Notes: generated by a model from the sequence alone, not told the origin. DNA of 64,000 bases from Streptomyces sp. JHA26 (GCF_002005565.1 NZ_BDJC01000008.1:1-64000), one strand, 5' to 3'; shown: positions 1 through 8,783, numbered from the stretch's first letter. A program made the numbers and translations.

Positions 1-66
1 CGCCGCGGCGGCCGCCCGGGCGAGGACGCCGGCGAACCGGCGCCTGCTCCAGCCACCACCGCTCAT
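1..66 (-). CDS. N-terminus of an exported protein, cut by the left edge
   Basis: Reading the minus strand from an ATG at 66 gives MSGGGWSRRRFAGVLARAA, which then runs off the window. The twin arginines followed by F and a hydrophobic Ala-rich stretch look like the start of a Tat signal peptide. A GGAG-like ribosome binding site lies 6-10 bases upstream. The frame lies directly downstream of the gene at 107-1162 on the same strand. Only 22 codons are visible, so the product cannot be named. Confidence 0.45.
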   Translation of the reverse strand, partial: MSGGGWSRRRFAGVLARAAAAA

Positions 67-106
67 GCGCGCTCCGTTCCGTCGCCCCGTCCCGTCCGCC
101 CCGTGT

Positions 107-1162
107 CTACCAGTCGCCGTCCTGCACCGGTGCCCCCGGGGCGTCACCGAGGGGCTGGATCTGCTGCGGGGCGGGCTGCTGCCAGGGCTCGTGGTCGTCG
201 CCGATCCAGTCCCCGACCGGCTTGACGTCCTGGAGCGGCTCGGCCGGCGCCAGATCCTGGGCGTCCTGGTCGTAGTAGTCGAACCACGGCAGACCCGCCC
301 TGGTGTACGCGGCCCGGTCCACGGGGGACGGCGGTGGTGCCTCGCCGGTGATGCGCCGCCACTCGGGAGGCGTCACCAGGTGCACGAAGACCCGGCCCGC
401 CGGCCGCTCGGCCCAGTCGGTCAAGGGCCGTTCGTCCTGGTAGACCTCCTGTCGCATGGAGCCGCCGACGCCCAGTCCCATGGCGGGCGCGGACCGCTGC
501 GGGGCCCCGCCGGCGGGCGCCGGGGCCGCGCCCGGGGCGGGCGGCGCCGCCATCGGCATCGCGGTCCCGAAGGCGCTGCGCGGCCGGATCCCCCGGGCGC
601 GCAGCGTCTCGGCCCGGCGCCGCTCCTCCTCGCGCCAGCGGGCCAGCTCCCGGTCGTTCAGGGGGAAGGCCTGCATCTGCACGCCGCCCCACACCTCCTC
701 GCCGGTCACCTGGCCCTCGACGGTCGCACCCATGCCGAGCGGCACCGCCACGAACTGGCGGACCGTGCCCGCCCCCGAGTTGATGCCGTCCAGCCAGGGC
801 TGCCGGGGGAGCACCACGTAGTTCTGCGGGTCGCGGGAGAGCCGGTCGCTCCACGGCCTGCCCGACACCGCGCACACCTTGCCCACCCCGACCTGGAGGG
901 CCGCGGGCTCCGTGGTGCCGGCGAAACTCAGCCACATGGCCTCGCGCAGGTACACGGGCAGCATCACGCCGCCGCGCGCCCGCCACGCCTCGGGGACCGT
1001 GTCGGCGTAGTCGGCGACCCGGCGGACCGGGAACTCGCCGAGCCCCGGCGGCAGCGGATGCGTGCCCGTCTCGGGCAGCCGCAGGGTGCGGATGAACCGC
1101 ACCGCCGCACCGCCCGGCAGCCGCAGCGTGTTCCCGTCGATCCGCACGCCGGTTCCCGTCAT
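107..1162 (-). CDS. conserved hypothetical protein, about 351 aa
   Basis: I do not recognise a family. The protein begins MTGTGVRIDGNTLRLPGG and has a mostly beta-looking first 180 residues. A Pro/Ala/Gly-rich linker follows (about residues 195-235), then a segment ending in an acidic, Gln- and Pro-rich tail. There is no signal peptide or membrane segment. The ATG at 1162 was chosen because GAGGGGG sits 7-13 bases upstream; the open frame extends 39 codons further, but that part has poor coding character. It lies 91 bp downstream of the FUSC-family membrane gene on the same strand and may be co-transcribed with it. Confidence 0.6.
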   Translation of the reverse strand: MTGTGVRIDGNTLRLPGGAAVRFIRTLRLPETGTHPLPPGLGEFPVRRVADYADTVPEAWRARGGVMLPVYLREAMWLSFAGTTEPAALQVGVGKVCAVSGRPWSDRLSRDPQNYVVLPRQPWLDGINSGAGTVRQFVAVPLGMGATVEGQVTGEEVWGGVQMQAFPLNDRELARWREEERRRAETLRARGIRPRSAFGTAMPMAAPPAPGAAPAPAGGAPQRSAPAMGLGVGGSMRQEVYQDERPLTDWAERPAGRVFVHLVTPPEWRRITGEAPPPSPVDRAAYTRAGLPWFDYYDQDAQDLAPAEPLQDVKPVGDWIGDDHEPWQQPAPQQIQPLGDAPGAPVQDGDW

Positions 1163-1253
1163 CCGTACGCCCCCTCTTCCCGTCGCCGGGCCTCCACCCG
1201 GCCGGCCGTGCCCGTCGGTGCCCGTCGGCGCGCGTCCGTTTCCGTCCGTGTCT

Positions 1254-2525
1254 TCAGTGAGAACGACGCCCGGCGGCACCCCGGTTCCGGCGCGGCCGTG
1301 TCACCTTGCGCACCCGGTCCCACATCCGCGTCAGCCGCGGGCGGCGTTCGCGCTGCTCACGCGTGTGGTGGTCCAGTTCCTCCAGCAGCCTGCGCGAGCG
1401 GTGCTCGGTGTCCATCTCGTCGATGATGCGGTTGACCTCGGTCAGCACCGCCCCCTGCAACTGCCACTGCCGGGCGTCGTGCTGGATCTCCTCCAGCAGC
1501 AACTGGGCGAGCTTGTCCCGGGTGACCGCGGCCTGCCGCAGCTCGGCGGTCAGCCGTTCCTCCGCCGACTCGGCGTTCTCGCTGACGCTGGTGGTGACCA
1601 GGACCGAGAAGCTGACCACGGCGTCGGCGATCTCGGACAGCAACTGCTGGATGGTCGCACCCGTCTCCGGGGGGAACAGGGGATCCGGCTCACGTTCCTT
1701 CGCGAGGTCGGTGAGGGTGCGCGCCAGGACCCGCAGCACCACCGTGCAGATCTCCAGGGTGTCCAGACCGGTGCGCAGCACCACGCGGTGCAGCAGCCCC
1801 TCCCGGACCCGCGGGTTGAGCCGCAGGCTGTCCTCGGCCTGTCTCAGGTCCTCGTCCACCTCGGCGATGTCGTGGTCGAGGCGGCGGGCCTCGTGCAGTC
1901 GGGCAGCCGCCTCGTGGAACGGCGTGCTGCCCGCGGCCTCCTCACCCATGCGCAGCATCAGCTGCCGCACCCGCCGGGCCAGCCCCTCGATCGACTCCCC
2001 GGCCTGCTCCACCCACACCGGAGGAGCGAAGAGCAGGTTGAAGACCAGTCCGACGATCGCCCCGATCAGCGTCTCCACCACCCGGGCCCAGGCCAGCGTC
2101 CCGTGCGAGGTCACCCCGAGCACCAGCATCGCGCTGATCGCCACCTCGGCCACGAACTCGTGCGCCCGCACCAGGTGCCCGACGCCCAGCGCCGCCACGA
2201 TCACCAGCGCGAGGCTCCACCAGCTCAGTCCCACCACCGCGCTGAAGACGATGGCGACCAGGACACCGGCCACCACCGCGTTCACCCGTCGGACGCTCAT
2301 CTTCAGCGTGGCGTACAGGGTGACCTGGACGACCAGCAGCGCGGTGAGGGGTGCGGTGAGCGGCGCCGCCGACTTGTCGGGGCTCAGCCGCACCGCGATG
2401 ACATAGGCGATCGACGCCGCGGCGGCCGAGCGCAGCGCCTGCACGACCATCGGATCCCGGTGCCATCGGGCCAGGCGCTTCGCCTCTCGCGCGGCGGACG
2501 CCACGGTCTCACGTACATCCAGCAT
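1254..2525 (-). CDS. FUSC/aromatic acid exporter family membrane protein
   Basis: 423 aa. After a short cytosolic start, residues about 25-190 hold five or six hydrophobic segments, including LTALLVVQVTLYATLKMS, which resembles the core of ArAE/FUSC-type transporters. The rest is a long, charged, helical cytosolic domain with heptad-like runs, ending in a strongly basic tail. Members of this superfamily are proposed efflux permeases for aromatic acids or other small anions; the substrate here is unknown. The start at 2525 is preceded by GGGGAAGGGGAA; upstream in-frame ATGs lack a ribosome binding site. A second family member lies at 5110-6420. Confidence 0.75.
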   Translation of the reverse strand: MLDVRETVASAAREAKRLARWHRDPMVVQALRSAAAASIAYVIAVRLSPDKSAAPLTAPLTALLVVQVTLYATLKMSVRRVNAVVAGVLVAIVFSAVVGLSWWSLALVIVAALGVGHLVRAHEFVAEVAISAMLVLGVTSHGTLAWARVVETLIGAIVGLVFNLLFAPPVWVEQAGESIEGLARRVRQLMLRMGEEAAGSTPFHEAAARLHEARRLDHDIAEVDEDLRQAEDSLRLNPRVREGLLHRVVLRTGLDTLEICTVVLRVLARTLTDLAKEREPDPLFPPETGATIQQLLSEIADAVVSFSVLVTTSVSENAESAEERLTAELRQAAVTRDKLAQLLLEEIQHDARQWQLQGAVLTEVNRIIDEMDTEHRSRRLLEELDHHTREQRERRPRLTRMWDRVRKVTRPRRNRGAAGRRSH

Positions 2526-2646
2526 CCTCGGGCTGTTCCCCTTCCCCAGGCGCATCGAACGTATCCGGACAGACGGTAACCGGACGTAGGAGGCCAAAAC
2601 CCCCCTCACGCGCCGGGCGCCGCCCGATGGGCCGAGGGTGGGTGGA

Positions 2647-3141
2647 TCAACCGGTGATCTTGGCGAGGAAGGCCGACAGATTGCCCGTGGTGCGGGCGAT
2701 CTGTTCCTCCAGGGTGAGGCTCTCCTCGAAGCGGGCGCCGGTCTCCGGCACCTTCTTGCCGCGCAGGTACAGGGAACAGGCGAGGTCGGTGCACATGTAC
2801 AGGCCGACCGAGTTGCCCTCGCGTCCGGCCGGACCCGCCTTCCGCGCGGTCATCAGCGACACGCCGCCCCGGGGATGGGTGGTCAGGCACAGCGAGCACA
2901 TGCTGCGGTGGAAGAAGCCGCGCTGGGCCGGCTGGAAGCGCAGTGCGACACCGACGAGGCGCCCGCCCTCCTCGGTGACCAGGTAGCTCCGGTCGGGCGC
3001 TCCGGGGTCCCGCCAGCCCAGGAAGTCGAGATCGTCCCACGGACGCTCGTCGAGGTCGCGGGGGACGGCCAGGCGTTTCGCCTCGCCCTTCGAGCAGTTG
3101 ACGAAGGAGCCGCGGATGTCCCGCTCGGTGAGTGTTCTCAT
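2647..3141 (-). CDS. FBP-type (FusB-like) treble-clef zinc-finger protein
   Basis: 164 aa. The C-terminal half carries CSLC (about residues 82-85) and CTDLAC (about 117-122) within a Gly- and Arg-rich segment. This pattern matches the EF-G-binding FBP/FusB C-terminal treble-clef zinc finger. Characterised FusB-type proteins bind elongation factor G and release it from fusidic-acid-stalled ribosomes; most actinobacterial members are untested. Translation starts at MRTLTERDIRGSF, with a GGAGGCCTTCC-type ribosome binding site just upstream. The promoter region has repeated CCTAGG motifs (separate entry). Confidence 0.7.
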   Translation of the reverse strand: MRTLTERDIRGSFVNCSKGEAKRLAVPRDLDERPWDDLDFLGWRDPGAPDRSYLVTEEGGRLVGVALRFQPAQRGFFHRSMCSLCLTTHPRGGVSLMTARKAGPAGREGNSVGLYMCTDLACSLYLRGKKVPETGARFEESLTLEEQIARTTGNLSAFLAKITG

Positions 3142-3185
3142 GGAAGGCCTCCGGATGTGACGGCGGTCGGTCGTGGGACCGTGAA

Positions 3186-3212
3186 CCTAGGGGGTCTAGG
3201 GTTCTGCCTAGG
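3186..3212. promoter_or_regulatory. repeated CCTAGG motifs upstream of the FBP gene
   Basis: CCTAGG occurs at 3186-3191 and 3207-3212, with TCTAGG between them at 3195-3200. On the minus strand these form AACCCTAG and CCTAGGTT arms about 45-70 bp upstream of the FBP start. The spacing fits an operator or promoter element for that gene, and the element may also serve the divergent gene at 3414. The binding protein is unknown. Confidence 0.35.
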
Positions 3213-3413
3213 GTAAGTAGCCACACGTCGGCCGGGCCAACGGATTTCGCGGCAGGCCTCCGGAACGCCGCTGGGCCGGCGCCCGGCGATCCCCTCCCCG
3301 TCCGGCGCGCGGCCCCCGGCGGACGAGCGCCGCGCCGAGGTTTCGCCGGTGACCGCGGAGGTACCCGGCGTGGCTCGTACGACCCGACGGAGACCACTGG
3401 GAGGGAGAGCGCC

Positions 3414-3701
3414 GTGACCGACCACCGCCTCGAAGGACCGGGGGAGAACGGTGCCCCCGTGCCGCGGGACCTGCCCGACCAGCAGGCCGGCACCGGCGAG
3501 GACCCCTGGGAGGCCGCGCCCTCCCGTGCGGAGCCGGAGACCGCCGACGACACCGAGGAGCAGGCCGACCGCGACGAACCGGCGGACCGGGGCGGCACCG
3601 ACGTCCCCGACACGGACGAAGCCGGGACCGGCCGCCGGGGCGCACCGCGCTCCGGCAACGTGCACCCCGAGCACCCCGAACCCGACGAGTCCTCCGGCTG
3701 A
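3414..3701 (+). CDS. small acidic, probably disordered hypothetical protein
   Basis: 95 aa, GTG start. GGGAGGGAGAG sits 5-12 bases upstream of the GTG at 3414 and fixes the start; no ATG fits. The protein is dominated by Asp, Glu, Pro, Gly and Thr (for example EEQADRDEPADRGG) and has no Cys, signal peptide or membrane segment, so it is likely disordered and soluble. Third codon positions are nearly all G/C, supporting real coding. It is divergent from the FBP gene and convergent with the epimerase gene. No function can be assigned. Confidence 0.65.
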   Translation: MTDHRLEGPGENGAPVPRDLPDQQAGTGEDPWEAAPSRAEPETADDTEEQADRDEPADRGGTDVPDTDEAGTGRRGAPRSGNVHPEHPEPDESSG

Positions 3702-3788
3702 CGGCACGGGGCGCCGCGCGCACTCCGGCGCGGGACGGCCGGCCGAGACGGATCCGATCCGCCCGGCCGGCCGTCCCGCATCCGGCGC

Positions 3789-4820
3789 TCAGCCGACCTT
3801 GCGTCCCCGCAGCGGTTCCGTCGCCGCGCCCGCGCCCTCCCGGAAGCCCCGCAGGAACTCCTCCAGCACCTCCGTCGCCGTGCGCACCGGGCGCCAGCCG
3901 AGCTCCACGCGCGCCCGCGTGCAGTCCATCAGAGGGAGCCGCAGCACCGCGTCGAACAGGTGCGGGGACGCCGGCAGCAGGTGCAGCCCCCACGCGGCGG
4001 CGATCGCCGAACGGGCCGCCGTGCGGGGCAGCCGCACCGGCCGGGTCCCGGTCATCTCGCCCAGCAGCTCCGCGTCGACCGGCGGGTCGGTCGCCAGGTT
4101 GTACGGACCCCGGGCGTCCGGCGTACGCACCGCCAGCCGGTAGGCGTCCGCGGCGTCGTCGGTGTGCAGCACCTGCATCCGCAGCCCCGGGACGTCCGGC
4201 AGGAACGGCAGCCGCTCCGGACGGGCCAGCGCCCCGGGCAGGAACTTGCCGCCGAAGATCCGGCGCTGTTCGCTCGCCGACTCCCGCTTGAAGAGGAAGC
4301 CCGGCCGCATCCGGACCACCCGGACGTCCGGGTGGTCGCGTTCGAAGATGTCCAGGGACCGCTCCAGGTAGGCCTTCTCCCGGCAGTACGCCGCGTCCGG
4401 CCAGCCGTGCGTCGGCCATGACTCGTCCACGGCGCGGTCCTTCGGCCCCGGCGAGTACGCGCCGACCGACGAGGCGTGCACCAGCGTCGGCACCCTGGCC
4501 GCGGCCACCGCCTCGAAGACCCGCAGGGAGCCGAGGACGTTCGTGCGCCAGGTCGTCGCGGGATCGTGCGTCGGCTGGAACGCCCACGCCAGGTGGACCA
4601 CCGCGTCGGCACCCGCGAAGAGACCGGCCGTGTCGGCCTGCTCGGAGGCCAGGTCGACCGCCGCCCACTCCGTCTTCGGGGGCGACCACGCGGGGATCCG
4701 CCGCGCCAGTCCCAGGACCGAACCGACCTCCGGATCCTCCGAGAGGAGTCTCACCACACTGGTGCCCACGTTGCCGGTCGCGCCCGTGACCACGATCCTG
4801 CTGCCCGTTGCGCTGCTCAC
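3789..4820 (-). CDS. NAD-dependent epimerase/dehydratase (extended SDR)
   Basis: 343 aa, GTG start. The N-terminus VSSATGSRIVVTGATGNVG contains the Rossmann GxxGxxG motif. The catalytic pair is YCREK (YxxxK), following a conserved Ser in VHASSVGAYSPG. These are the marks of extended short-chain dehydrogenases acting on nucleotide sugars or related carbonyl substrates; the exact substrate cannot be read from sequence. GGGAGGAGCGCAAG directly precedes the GTG at 4820, so the longer frame to 4859 is rejected. A strong hairpin at 4891-4923 lies just upstream. Confidence 0.8.
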   Translation of the reverse strand: MSSATGSRIVVTGATGNVGTSVVRLLSEDPEVGSVLGLARRIPAWSPPKTEWAAVDLASEQADTAGLFAGADAVVHLAWAFQPTHDPATTWRTNVLGSLRVFEAVAAARVPTLVHASSVGAYSPGPKDRAVDESWPTHGWPDAAYCREKAYLERSLDIFERDHPDVRVVRMRPGFLFKRESASEQRRIFGGKFLPGALARPERLPFLPDVPGLRMQVLHTDDAADAYRLAVRTPDARGPYNLATDPPVDAELLGEMTGTRPVRLPRTAARSAIAAAWGLHLLPASPHLFDAVLRLPLMDCTRARVELGWRPVRTATEVLEEFLRGFREGAGAATEPLRGRKVG

Positions 4821-4890
4821 CTTGCGCTCCTCCCGTCCGCCTGCCAGTTCGGAGGCCACGGGTACCCCGCCCTGCCGCGGGCAAAGAAGA

Positions 4891-4923
4891 GCCCCGACCG
4901 GACGGGGGGATCACGGTCGGGGC
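4891..4923 (-). terminator. hairpin between the two minus-strand genes
   Basis: Perfect 10-bp inverted repeat GCCCCGACCG / CGGTCGGGGC with a 13-base loop. It lies about 190 bp after the FUSC gene stop (5110) and 70 bp before the epimerase start, so it probably ends the upstream transcript. There is no T tract. Nothing else convincing was found between 4821 and 5109. Confidence 0.5.
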
Positions 4924-5109
4924 GGTCTGTGGCGGATACGGACGGCGGTCGCCTCTCGGCGAGGGGCTCCACAGGGCTTCAGCCGAACGATCGTCCCTGT
5001 GGGCGATAGGTGAGGCCCGGGGACACTGTCCCGTCCGTACCCACGCTCTCTTCAACGGCGGACATCCTCCCGGTGTTCCACCGTCTGTCATGTTCTGGGG
5101 TGATCCGCG

Positions 5110-6420
5110 TCACTGGTTCCCGAGCTCGGGACCGACCTCGGCCCACAGGTTCTCGGCCTGGAGCAGCAGCGCGCCCAGCACCGACGCCTGCGCGGCGCCC
5201 TGCCCGGCGTGCTTCCGCAGCCCGTCCTGCAACTGCCGGTGCAGCTCCTCCATCGTCTCCTCCGTCGCCTCGGCCGATTCCTCCTGCCCGGCCGCGCCCT
5301 TCGGGTCCTGCACGTCCTGCGTGTCCCGGGGGTGGGGGTCCGCCGCCCCGCCCACCATGCGGCCGGCCTGCGCGTGGCAGGAGTCGCCGATCAGCTTCAG
5401 CAGACGCGCGTACAGGTCGAGCACCGGGCCCTCGGGCATGGCGGGTGTGCGGTTCTCGTCGGCCGCCACCGCCAGCGCCCGGGTGAGCGCCGTGATGTTC
5501 CCGGTGACCCGGGTCCACCGCTGGTCCTCCTCCTCGGGCGGGGCCGGAGGGGGCGCCCGGTGCAGTGCGCGCAGCGGGCCGTAGGTCAGCCGCAGGCTCT
5601 CCTGGCTCCAGGACCGCGCCGACGTCAGCGCCTGCACGCGCCGCTGCAGCCGCGTGGACTCGCTCGACCAGCCGGCCGCGGTCTGCGCGTCCCACTCGTT
5701 CTCCCGCAGGTCGGCCGCGACGGTGTGCAGGACGTCGCCCGCGTCCCGGGCCAGCGCCGCGAGGTTCTCGTGGACGTCCCGCAGGTGGATCGGCGGCAGC
5801 ACGAACGCGTTCACCGCGATGCCGATGACCGCGCCGAGCGCCGCCTGCCCCACCCGGTGCCCGACCGCGGCCGCGGAGACCGGTGTCCCCGCGGCCAGGA
5901 CGAACACCGCCGTGGTGGCCGCGTAGACGCCCTGCTGGCCGAAGCGCGGCCAGTTCGCGAGCAGCATCAGCAACGGCAGGGACAGCGCCAGCGCCCCGGT
6001 GGTGTCGTCGGTGATCACCTGGGCCGCGGAGGCCACCAGCGACCCGAGGCAGATCGCCCCGAACTGCTGACCGCCCTGGCGTACGGAGCTGTAGACGGTG
6101 GCCTGGACGAGGACCACCGCCACCCAGGGGGCCATCAGGGCCATCGGATCGCCGAGCCAGACGCCCGCCACGGCCCAGGCGAGCAGAGCCGCGCCCGCGG
6201 CCTTCAGCGACTGGACGACCAGGTCGCGTTCCCGGCCCGGCCCCTGCCAGGCGGCCCGGACGGCCTGCCCGACGGCACCGGCCTCCCGCCGTGCCCAGTC
6301 CACCGGCCGTGCTCCGCGCAGCGCCCGCGTCAGGACGTTCCACCACCGCCGGCGCCCCGTCCCGGCACCCCAGCCGTCGTTCCCGGCCGCTCGCCGGGTG
6401 TCGTGCTCCACGTCCGTCAT
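5110..6420 (-). CDS. second FUSC/aromatic acid exporter-like membrane protein
   Basis: 436 aa. Residues about 70-215 hold five or six membrane helices, including LLAWAVAGVWLGDPMALMAPW and a VQATVYSSVRQGGQQ segment typical of FUSC/ArAE permeases. A long, charged, helical cytosolic domain follows, with a Pro/Glu-rich insert. The layout matches the protein at 1254-2525, which suggests paralogues with different cargo. The ATG at 6420 was kept because the frame has coding character from there. Substrate unknown. Confidence 0.75.
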   Translation of the reverse strand: MTDVEHDTRRAAGNDGWGAGTGRRRWWNVLTRALRGARPVDWARREAGAVGQAVRAAWQGPGRERDLVVQSLKAAGAALLAWAVAGVWLGDPMALMAPWVAVVLVQATVYSSVRQGGQQFGAICLGSLVASAAQVITDDTTGALALSLPLLMLLANWPRFGQQGVYAATTAVFVLAAGTPVSAAAVGHRVGQAALGAVIGIAVNAFVLPPIHLRDVHENLAALARDAGDVLHTVAADLRENEWDAQTAAGWSSESTRLQRRVQALTSARSWSQESLRLTYGPLRALHRAPPPAPPEEEDQRWTRVTGNITALTRALAVAADENRTPAMPEGPVLDLYARLLKLIGDSCHAQAGRMVGGAADPHPRDTQDVQDPKGAAGQEESAEATEETMEELHRQLQDGLRKHAGQGAAQASVLGALLLQAENLWAEVGPELGNQ

Positions 6421-6460
6421 ACGCGTCGTGCGGGGCCGAACGTCCTCATGACCGGGCGGC

Positions 6461-7117
6461 TCATGCCAGCGGGCTGTTCGCGAGCGAGGCCAGCAGGTCG
6501 GCCGGGTCCGCGTACACCGCGTCGGCGCCCGCCTCCTCCAGGTCGGCCCGCGGCAGGCCCCCGCACAGCACGCCCACGCACCGCACCCCGGCGCGGCTGC
6601 CGGCGCGCATGTCCCAGACCGTGTCGCCGACGAACACGGCCCGCTCGGCCGGCACCCCGGCGAGTTCCAGGGCGTGCTCCACCGGCTCCGGCGCGGGCTT
6701 GCCCGCGTCGACGTCGTCGGCGCTCGCGGTGGCGGAGATCACGTCGTCGGCGTCGATCGCCCGCCGCAGCGCGCCCAGCTCGGCGCCGCCCGCCGAGGTG
6801 GCGAGGACGACCTTCCAGCCGTCGCCGGCCAGGCGCCGCAGCAGCTCCCCCGCCTCCGGCAGCGCCGGCAGCCGGTCGAAGTACTGCCCGTAGAGCGCCT
6901 TGTGGGCGGCGCTCAGCTGCGCGTCCTGGTCCTTGTCCCGGTCCTCGCCCAGCAGGTGGCCGATCAGGTCGGTGGAGGCCAGACCCACCGCACGGTGGAC
7001 GGCGTGCATAGGCACCCGGTGGCCCGCCTGCCGGAACGCCTCCCACCAGGTGACCACGTGCAGATGATTGGTGTCGACGAGGGTTCCGTCGACGTCGAAC
7101 ACGGCCGCCCGTTCCAT
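6461..7117 (-). CDS. HAD-family phosphatase (phosphoglycolate phosphatase / beta-PGM type)
   Basis: 218 aa. Motif I is FDVDGTLVDT near residues 7-16 (nucleophile Asp and acid/base Asp). A helical cap follows, then motif II around VLATSAGG, motif III Lys in GKPAPEP and motif IV GDTVWDM. This is a complete HAD subfamily IA enzyme, likely a small-molecule phosphatase or phosphomutase. AAGGAAGGAACGGTGC precedes the ATG at 7117. It is divergent from the SDR at 7368. Substrate cannot be told. Confidence 0.85.
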   Translation of the reverse strand: MERAAVFDVDGTLVDTNHLHVVTWWEAFRQAGHRVPMHAVHRAVGLASTDLIGHLLGEDRDKDQDAQLSAAHKALYGQYFDRLPALPEAGELLRRLAGDGWKVVLATSAGGAELGALRRAIDADDVISATASADDVDAGKPAPEPVEHALELAGVPAERAVFVGDTVWDMRAGSRAGVRCVGVLCGGLPRADLEEAGADAVYADPADLLASLANSPLA

Positions 7118-7298
7118 GCACCGTTCCTTCCTTCGCGCTGTGTCGGCCCGGCGGGTACCACGTCAGCCGCCCGCCACTCCGGCCGGTACCCGGCCCCGAC
7201 GGGTCCAAGGCCGACGACGCGTCGAGCGACCGGACGGTCCCGCCTCCTCCGGCACCTGCGGGGCCCCGCGGGGCCGAGGCCGTACGACGGCCCCGGCG

Positions 7299-7323
7299 GT
7301 TTGTCCGCGCGGACCCCGGGTAC
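7299..7323 (+). promoter_or_regulatory. stress-sigma (SigB-like) promoter
   Basis: GTTT, 15 bases, then GGGTAC. This matches the Streptomyces SigB-group consensus GNNTN14-16GGGTAY. It ends 44 bp upstream of the SDR start at 7368. The spacer contains the palindrome GTCCGCGCGGAC (7303-7314), which could also bind a regulator. Confidence 0.5.
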
Positions 7324-7367
7324 TGCGATGCCCCGTCACACCGTCCGCGCCCCCGAGGAGGCCCGCC

Positions 7368-8177
7368 GTGCCCAGTCCCACGCCGACCGACACCAAGGTG
7401 GCCGTCGTCACCGGTTCCGACTCGGGGATCGGCCGCGCCACCGCCGTACGCCTGGCCGAGGCGGGCATGGACATCGGCATCACCTGGCACACCGACGAGG
7501 AGGGCGCCGAGCGGACCGCCGAGGAGGTCCGCGCCCTCGGACGCCGCGCCGAGGTCGCCCACGTGGACCTGACCCGGCTGCCCGGGGCCGCCGAGACGGT
7601 GGACGCGCTGTGCGAACGGCTCGGCCGGATCGACGTCCTGGTCAACAACGCCGGCACCGGCACCGCCACGCCCTTCCTCGACCTCGGCCTCGACGACCTG
7701 CGCCACGTCCTGGACGTCGACCTGGCCGGGCCCTTCCTGTGCGGGCAGAACACGGCCCGGCGCATGATCCGCCAGGGCGACGGCGGCCGGATCGTCAACG
7801 TGACGTCCGTGCACGAGCACCAGCCGCGGGTGGGCGCCGCGCCGTACTGCGCGGCCAAGGGCGGCCTCGGCCTGCTCACCCAGGTCATGGCGATCGAGCT
7901 GGCCGAACACGGCATCACCGTGAACTCCGTGGCCCCGGGCGAGATCGCCACCCCGATGACCGGCCAGGAGGACACCGACCCGCACACCGAGCACCGCCCC
8001 GGCGTGCCGCTCGGCCGTCCCGGCGACGCCCGCGAGGTCGCCGCCGTCATCGCCTTCCTCGCCGGGCCCGAGGCCTCGTACGTCACCGGCGCGTCCTGGA
8101 GCGTGGACGGCGGCATGCTCCGCATGGGACCGATGGCCGGATCGCACCTGACGGGCGACGACTGGCGGCGCCCCTGA
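7368..8177 (+). CDS. SDR-family oxidoreductase, glucose 1-dehydrogenase-like
   Basis: 269 aa, GTG start with GAGGAG 7-12 bases upstream. Classical SDR marks are present in order: TGSDSGIG cofactor loop (about residues 14-21), NNAG (about 90), a catalytic Ser in NVTSVHE and YCAAK (YxxxK), then PGEIATPM after the active site. The C-terminus is typical (VTGASWSVDGGML). It acts in the cytosol on an alcohol/ketone pair with NAD(P). The upstream SigB-like promoter suggests stress induction, as seen for related general-stress dehydrogenases in other bacteria; that link is inference. Confidence 0.85.
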   Translation: MPSPTPTDTKVAVVTGSDSGIGRATAVRLAEAGMDIGITWHTDEEGAERTAEEVRALGRRAEVAHVDLTRLPGAAETVDALCERLGRIDVLVNNAGTGTATPFLDLGLDDLRHVLDVDLAGPFLCGQNTARRMIRQGDGGRIVNVTSVHEHQPRVGAAPYCAAKGGLGLLTQVMAIELAEHGITVNSVAPGEIATPMTGQEDTDPHTEHRPGVPLGRPGDAREVAAVIAFLAGPEASYVTGASWSVDGGMLRMGPMAGSHLTGDDWRRP

Positions 8178-8238
8178 TCGGGCCCTCGCGGATCCGGCCA
8201 CGAGGCCGCTCCCGGGGTTTGCGGCCTACCCTCGAGTC

Positions 8239-8484
8239 ATGACCGAAATCGCGAGCCCGCACATCGGCAGTCCGCGGATCCTCGTGCTCGGGGTGCAGCC
8301 GGGCACGCCGCCGTTCCGGATCGTGGAGATCGACGGTCAGGTGGTCGGAGAGGCGACGACCGTCGTCGACGTCCTGGAGGCCGCCGCCGCCTTCGGCATC
8401 AAGGTCCACGACCTCGACGACCCCGACGTGGTCCGCTGGGTGGGCGGGGACAAGTTCACCTGGACGCCGCGCACCCAGGTGTAG
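8239..8484 (+). CDS. small conserved hypothetical protein, 81 aa
   Basis: MTEIASPHIGSPRILVLGVQ begins a compact alpha/beta-looking protein with no Cys, signal peptide or membrane segment. Proteins of this length and pattern occur widely in Streptomyces without known function. No ribosome binding site is present. Instead TACCCT (8227-8232) lies exactly six bases before the ATG, which predicts a leaderless mRNA. It stands alone between the SDR and the convergent GH16 gene. The 299 bp that follow hold only a terminator. Confidence 0.7.
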   Translation: MTEIASPHIGSPRILVLGVQPGTPPFRIVEIDGQVVGEATTVVDVLEAAAAFGIKVHDLDDPDVVRWVGGDKFTWTPRTQV

Positions 8485-8745
8485 TGGTCACGAGCACACC
8501 TGGCGGCCCGAGCCGGGGATTCCGTCGTCGCCGACCGGTGCCCGGCGGGCCGCGCCGGCGGGCCGGGCGCGCACGGCCGCGTCCCGGCCGCGGGGCGAGG
8601 CCGACGGCACCCGCGGGCGGATCCGGTTCTCCCGCACGCCGGGCGTAGGCGTCCGGCGGTGGACGTGGCCGCCCGTCCGGGCCGTCGGCCGGGAGTCCGG
8701 TGCAGCCCGGTCGCTGCCGGGCCCCGCGCAGCGGCCGGGAGCAGC

Positions 8746-8767
8746 GGGGGTCCGCGTACGGACCCCC
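8746..8767 (-). terminator. terminator of the GH16 gene
   Basis: Perfect 9-bp stem GGGGGTCCG / CGGACCCCC with loop CGTA, 16 bp beyond the GH16 stop codon on the minus strand. Confidence 0.65.
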
Positions 8768-8783
8768 CGTCCCCGGCGTCGCG

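Noticed and set aside
4979..5065. 28-codon minus-strand frame in the gap after the FUSC gene
   Set aside because: GGAGG directly abuts its ATG with no spacing, and the product has no recognisable feature; too weak to call.
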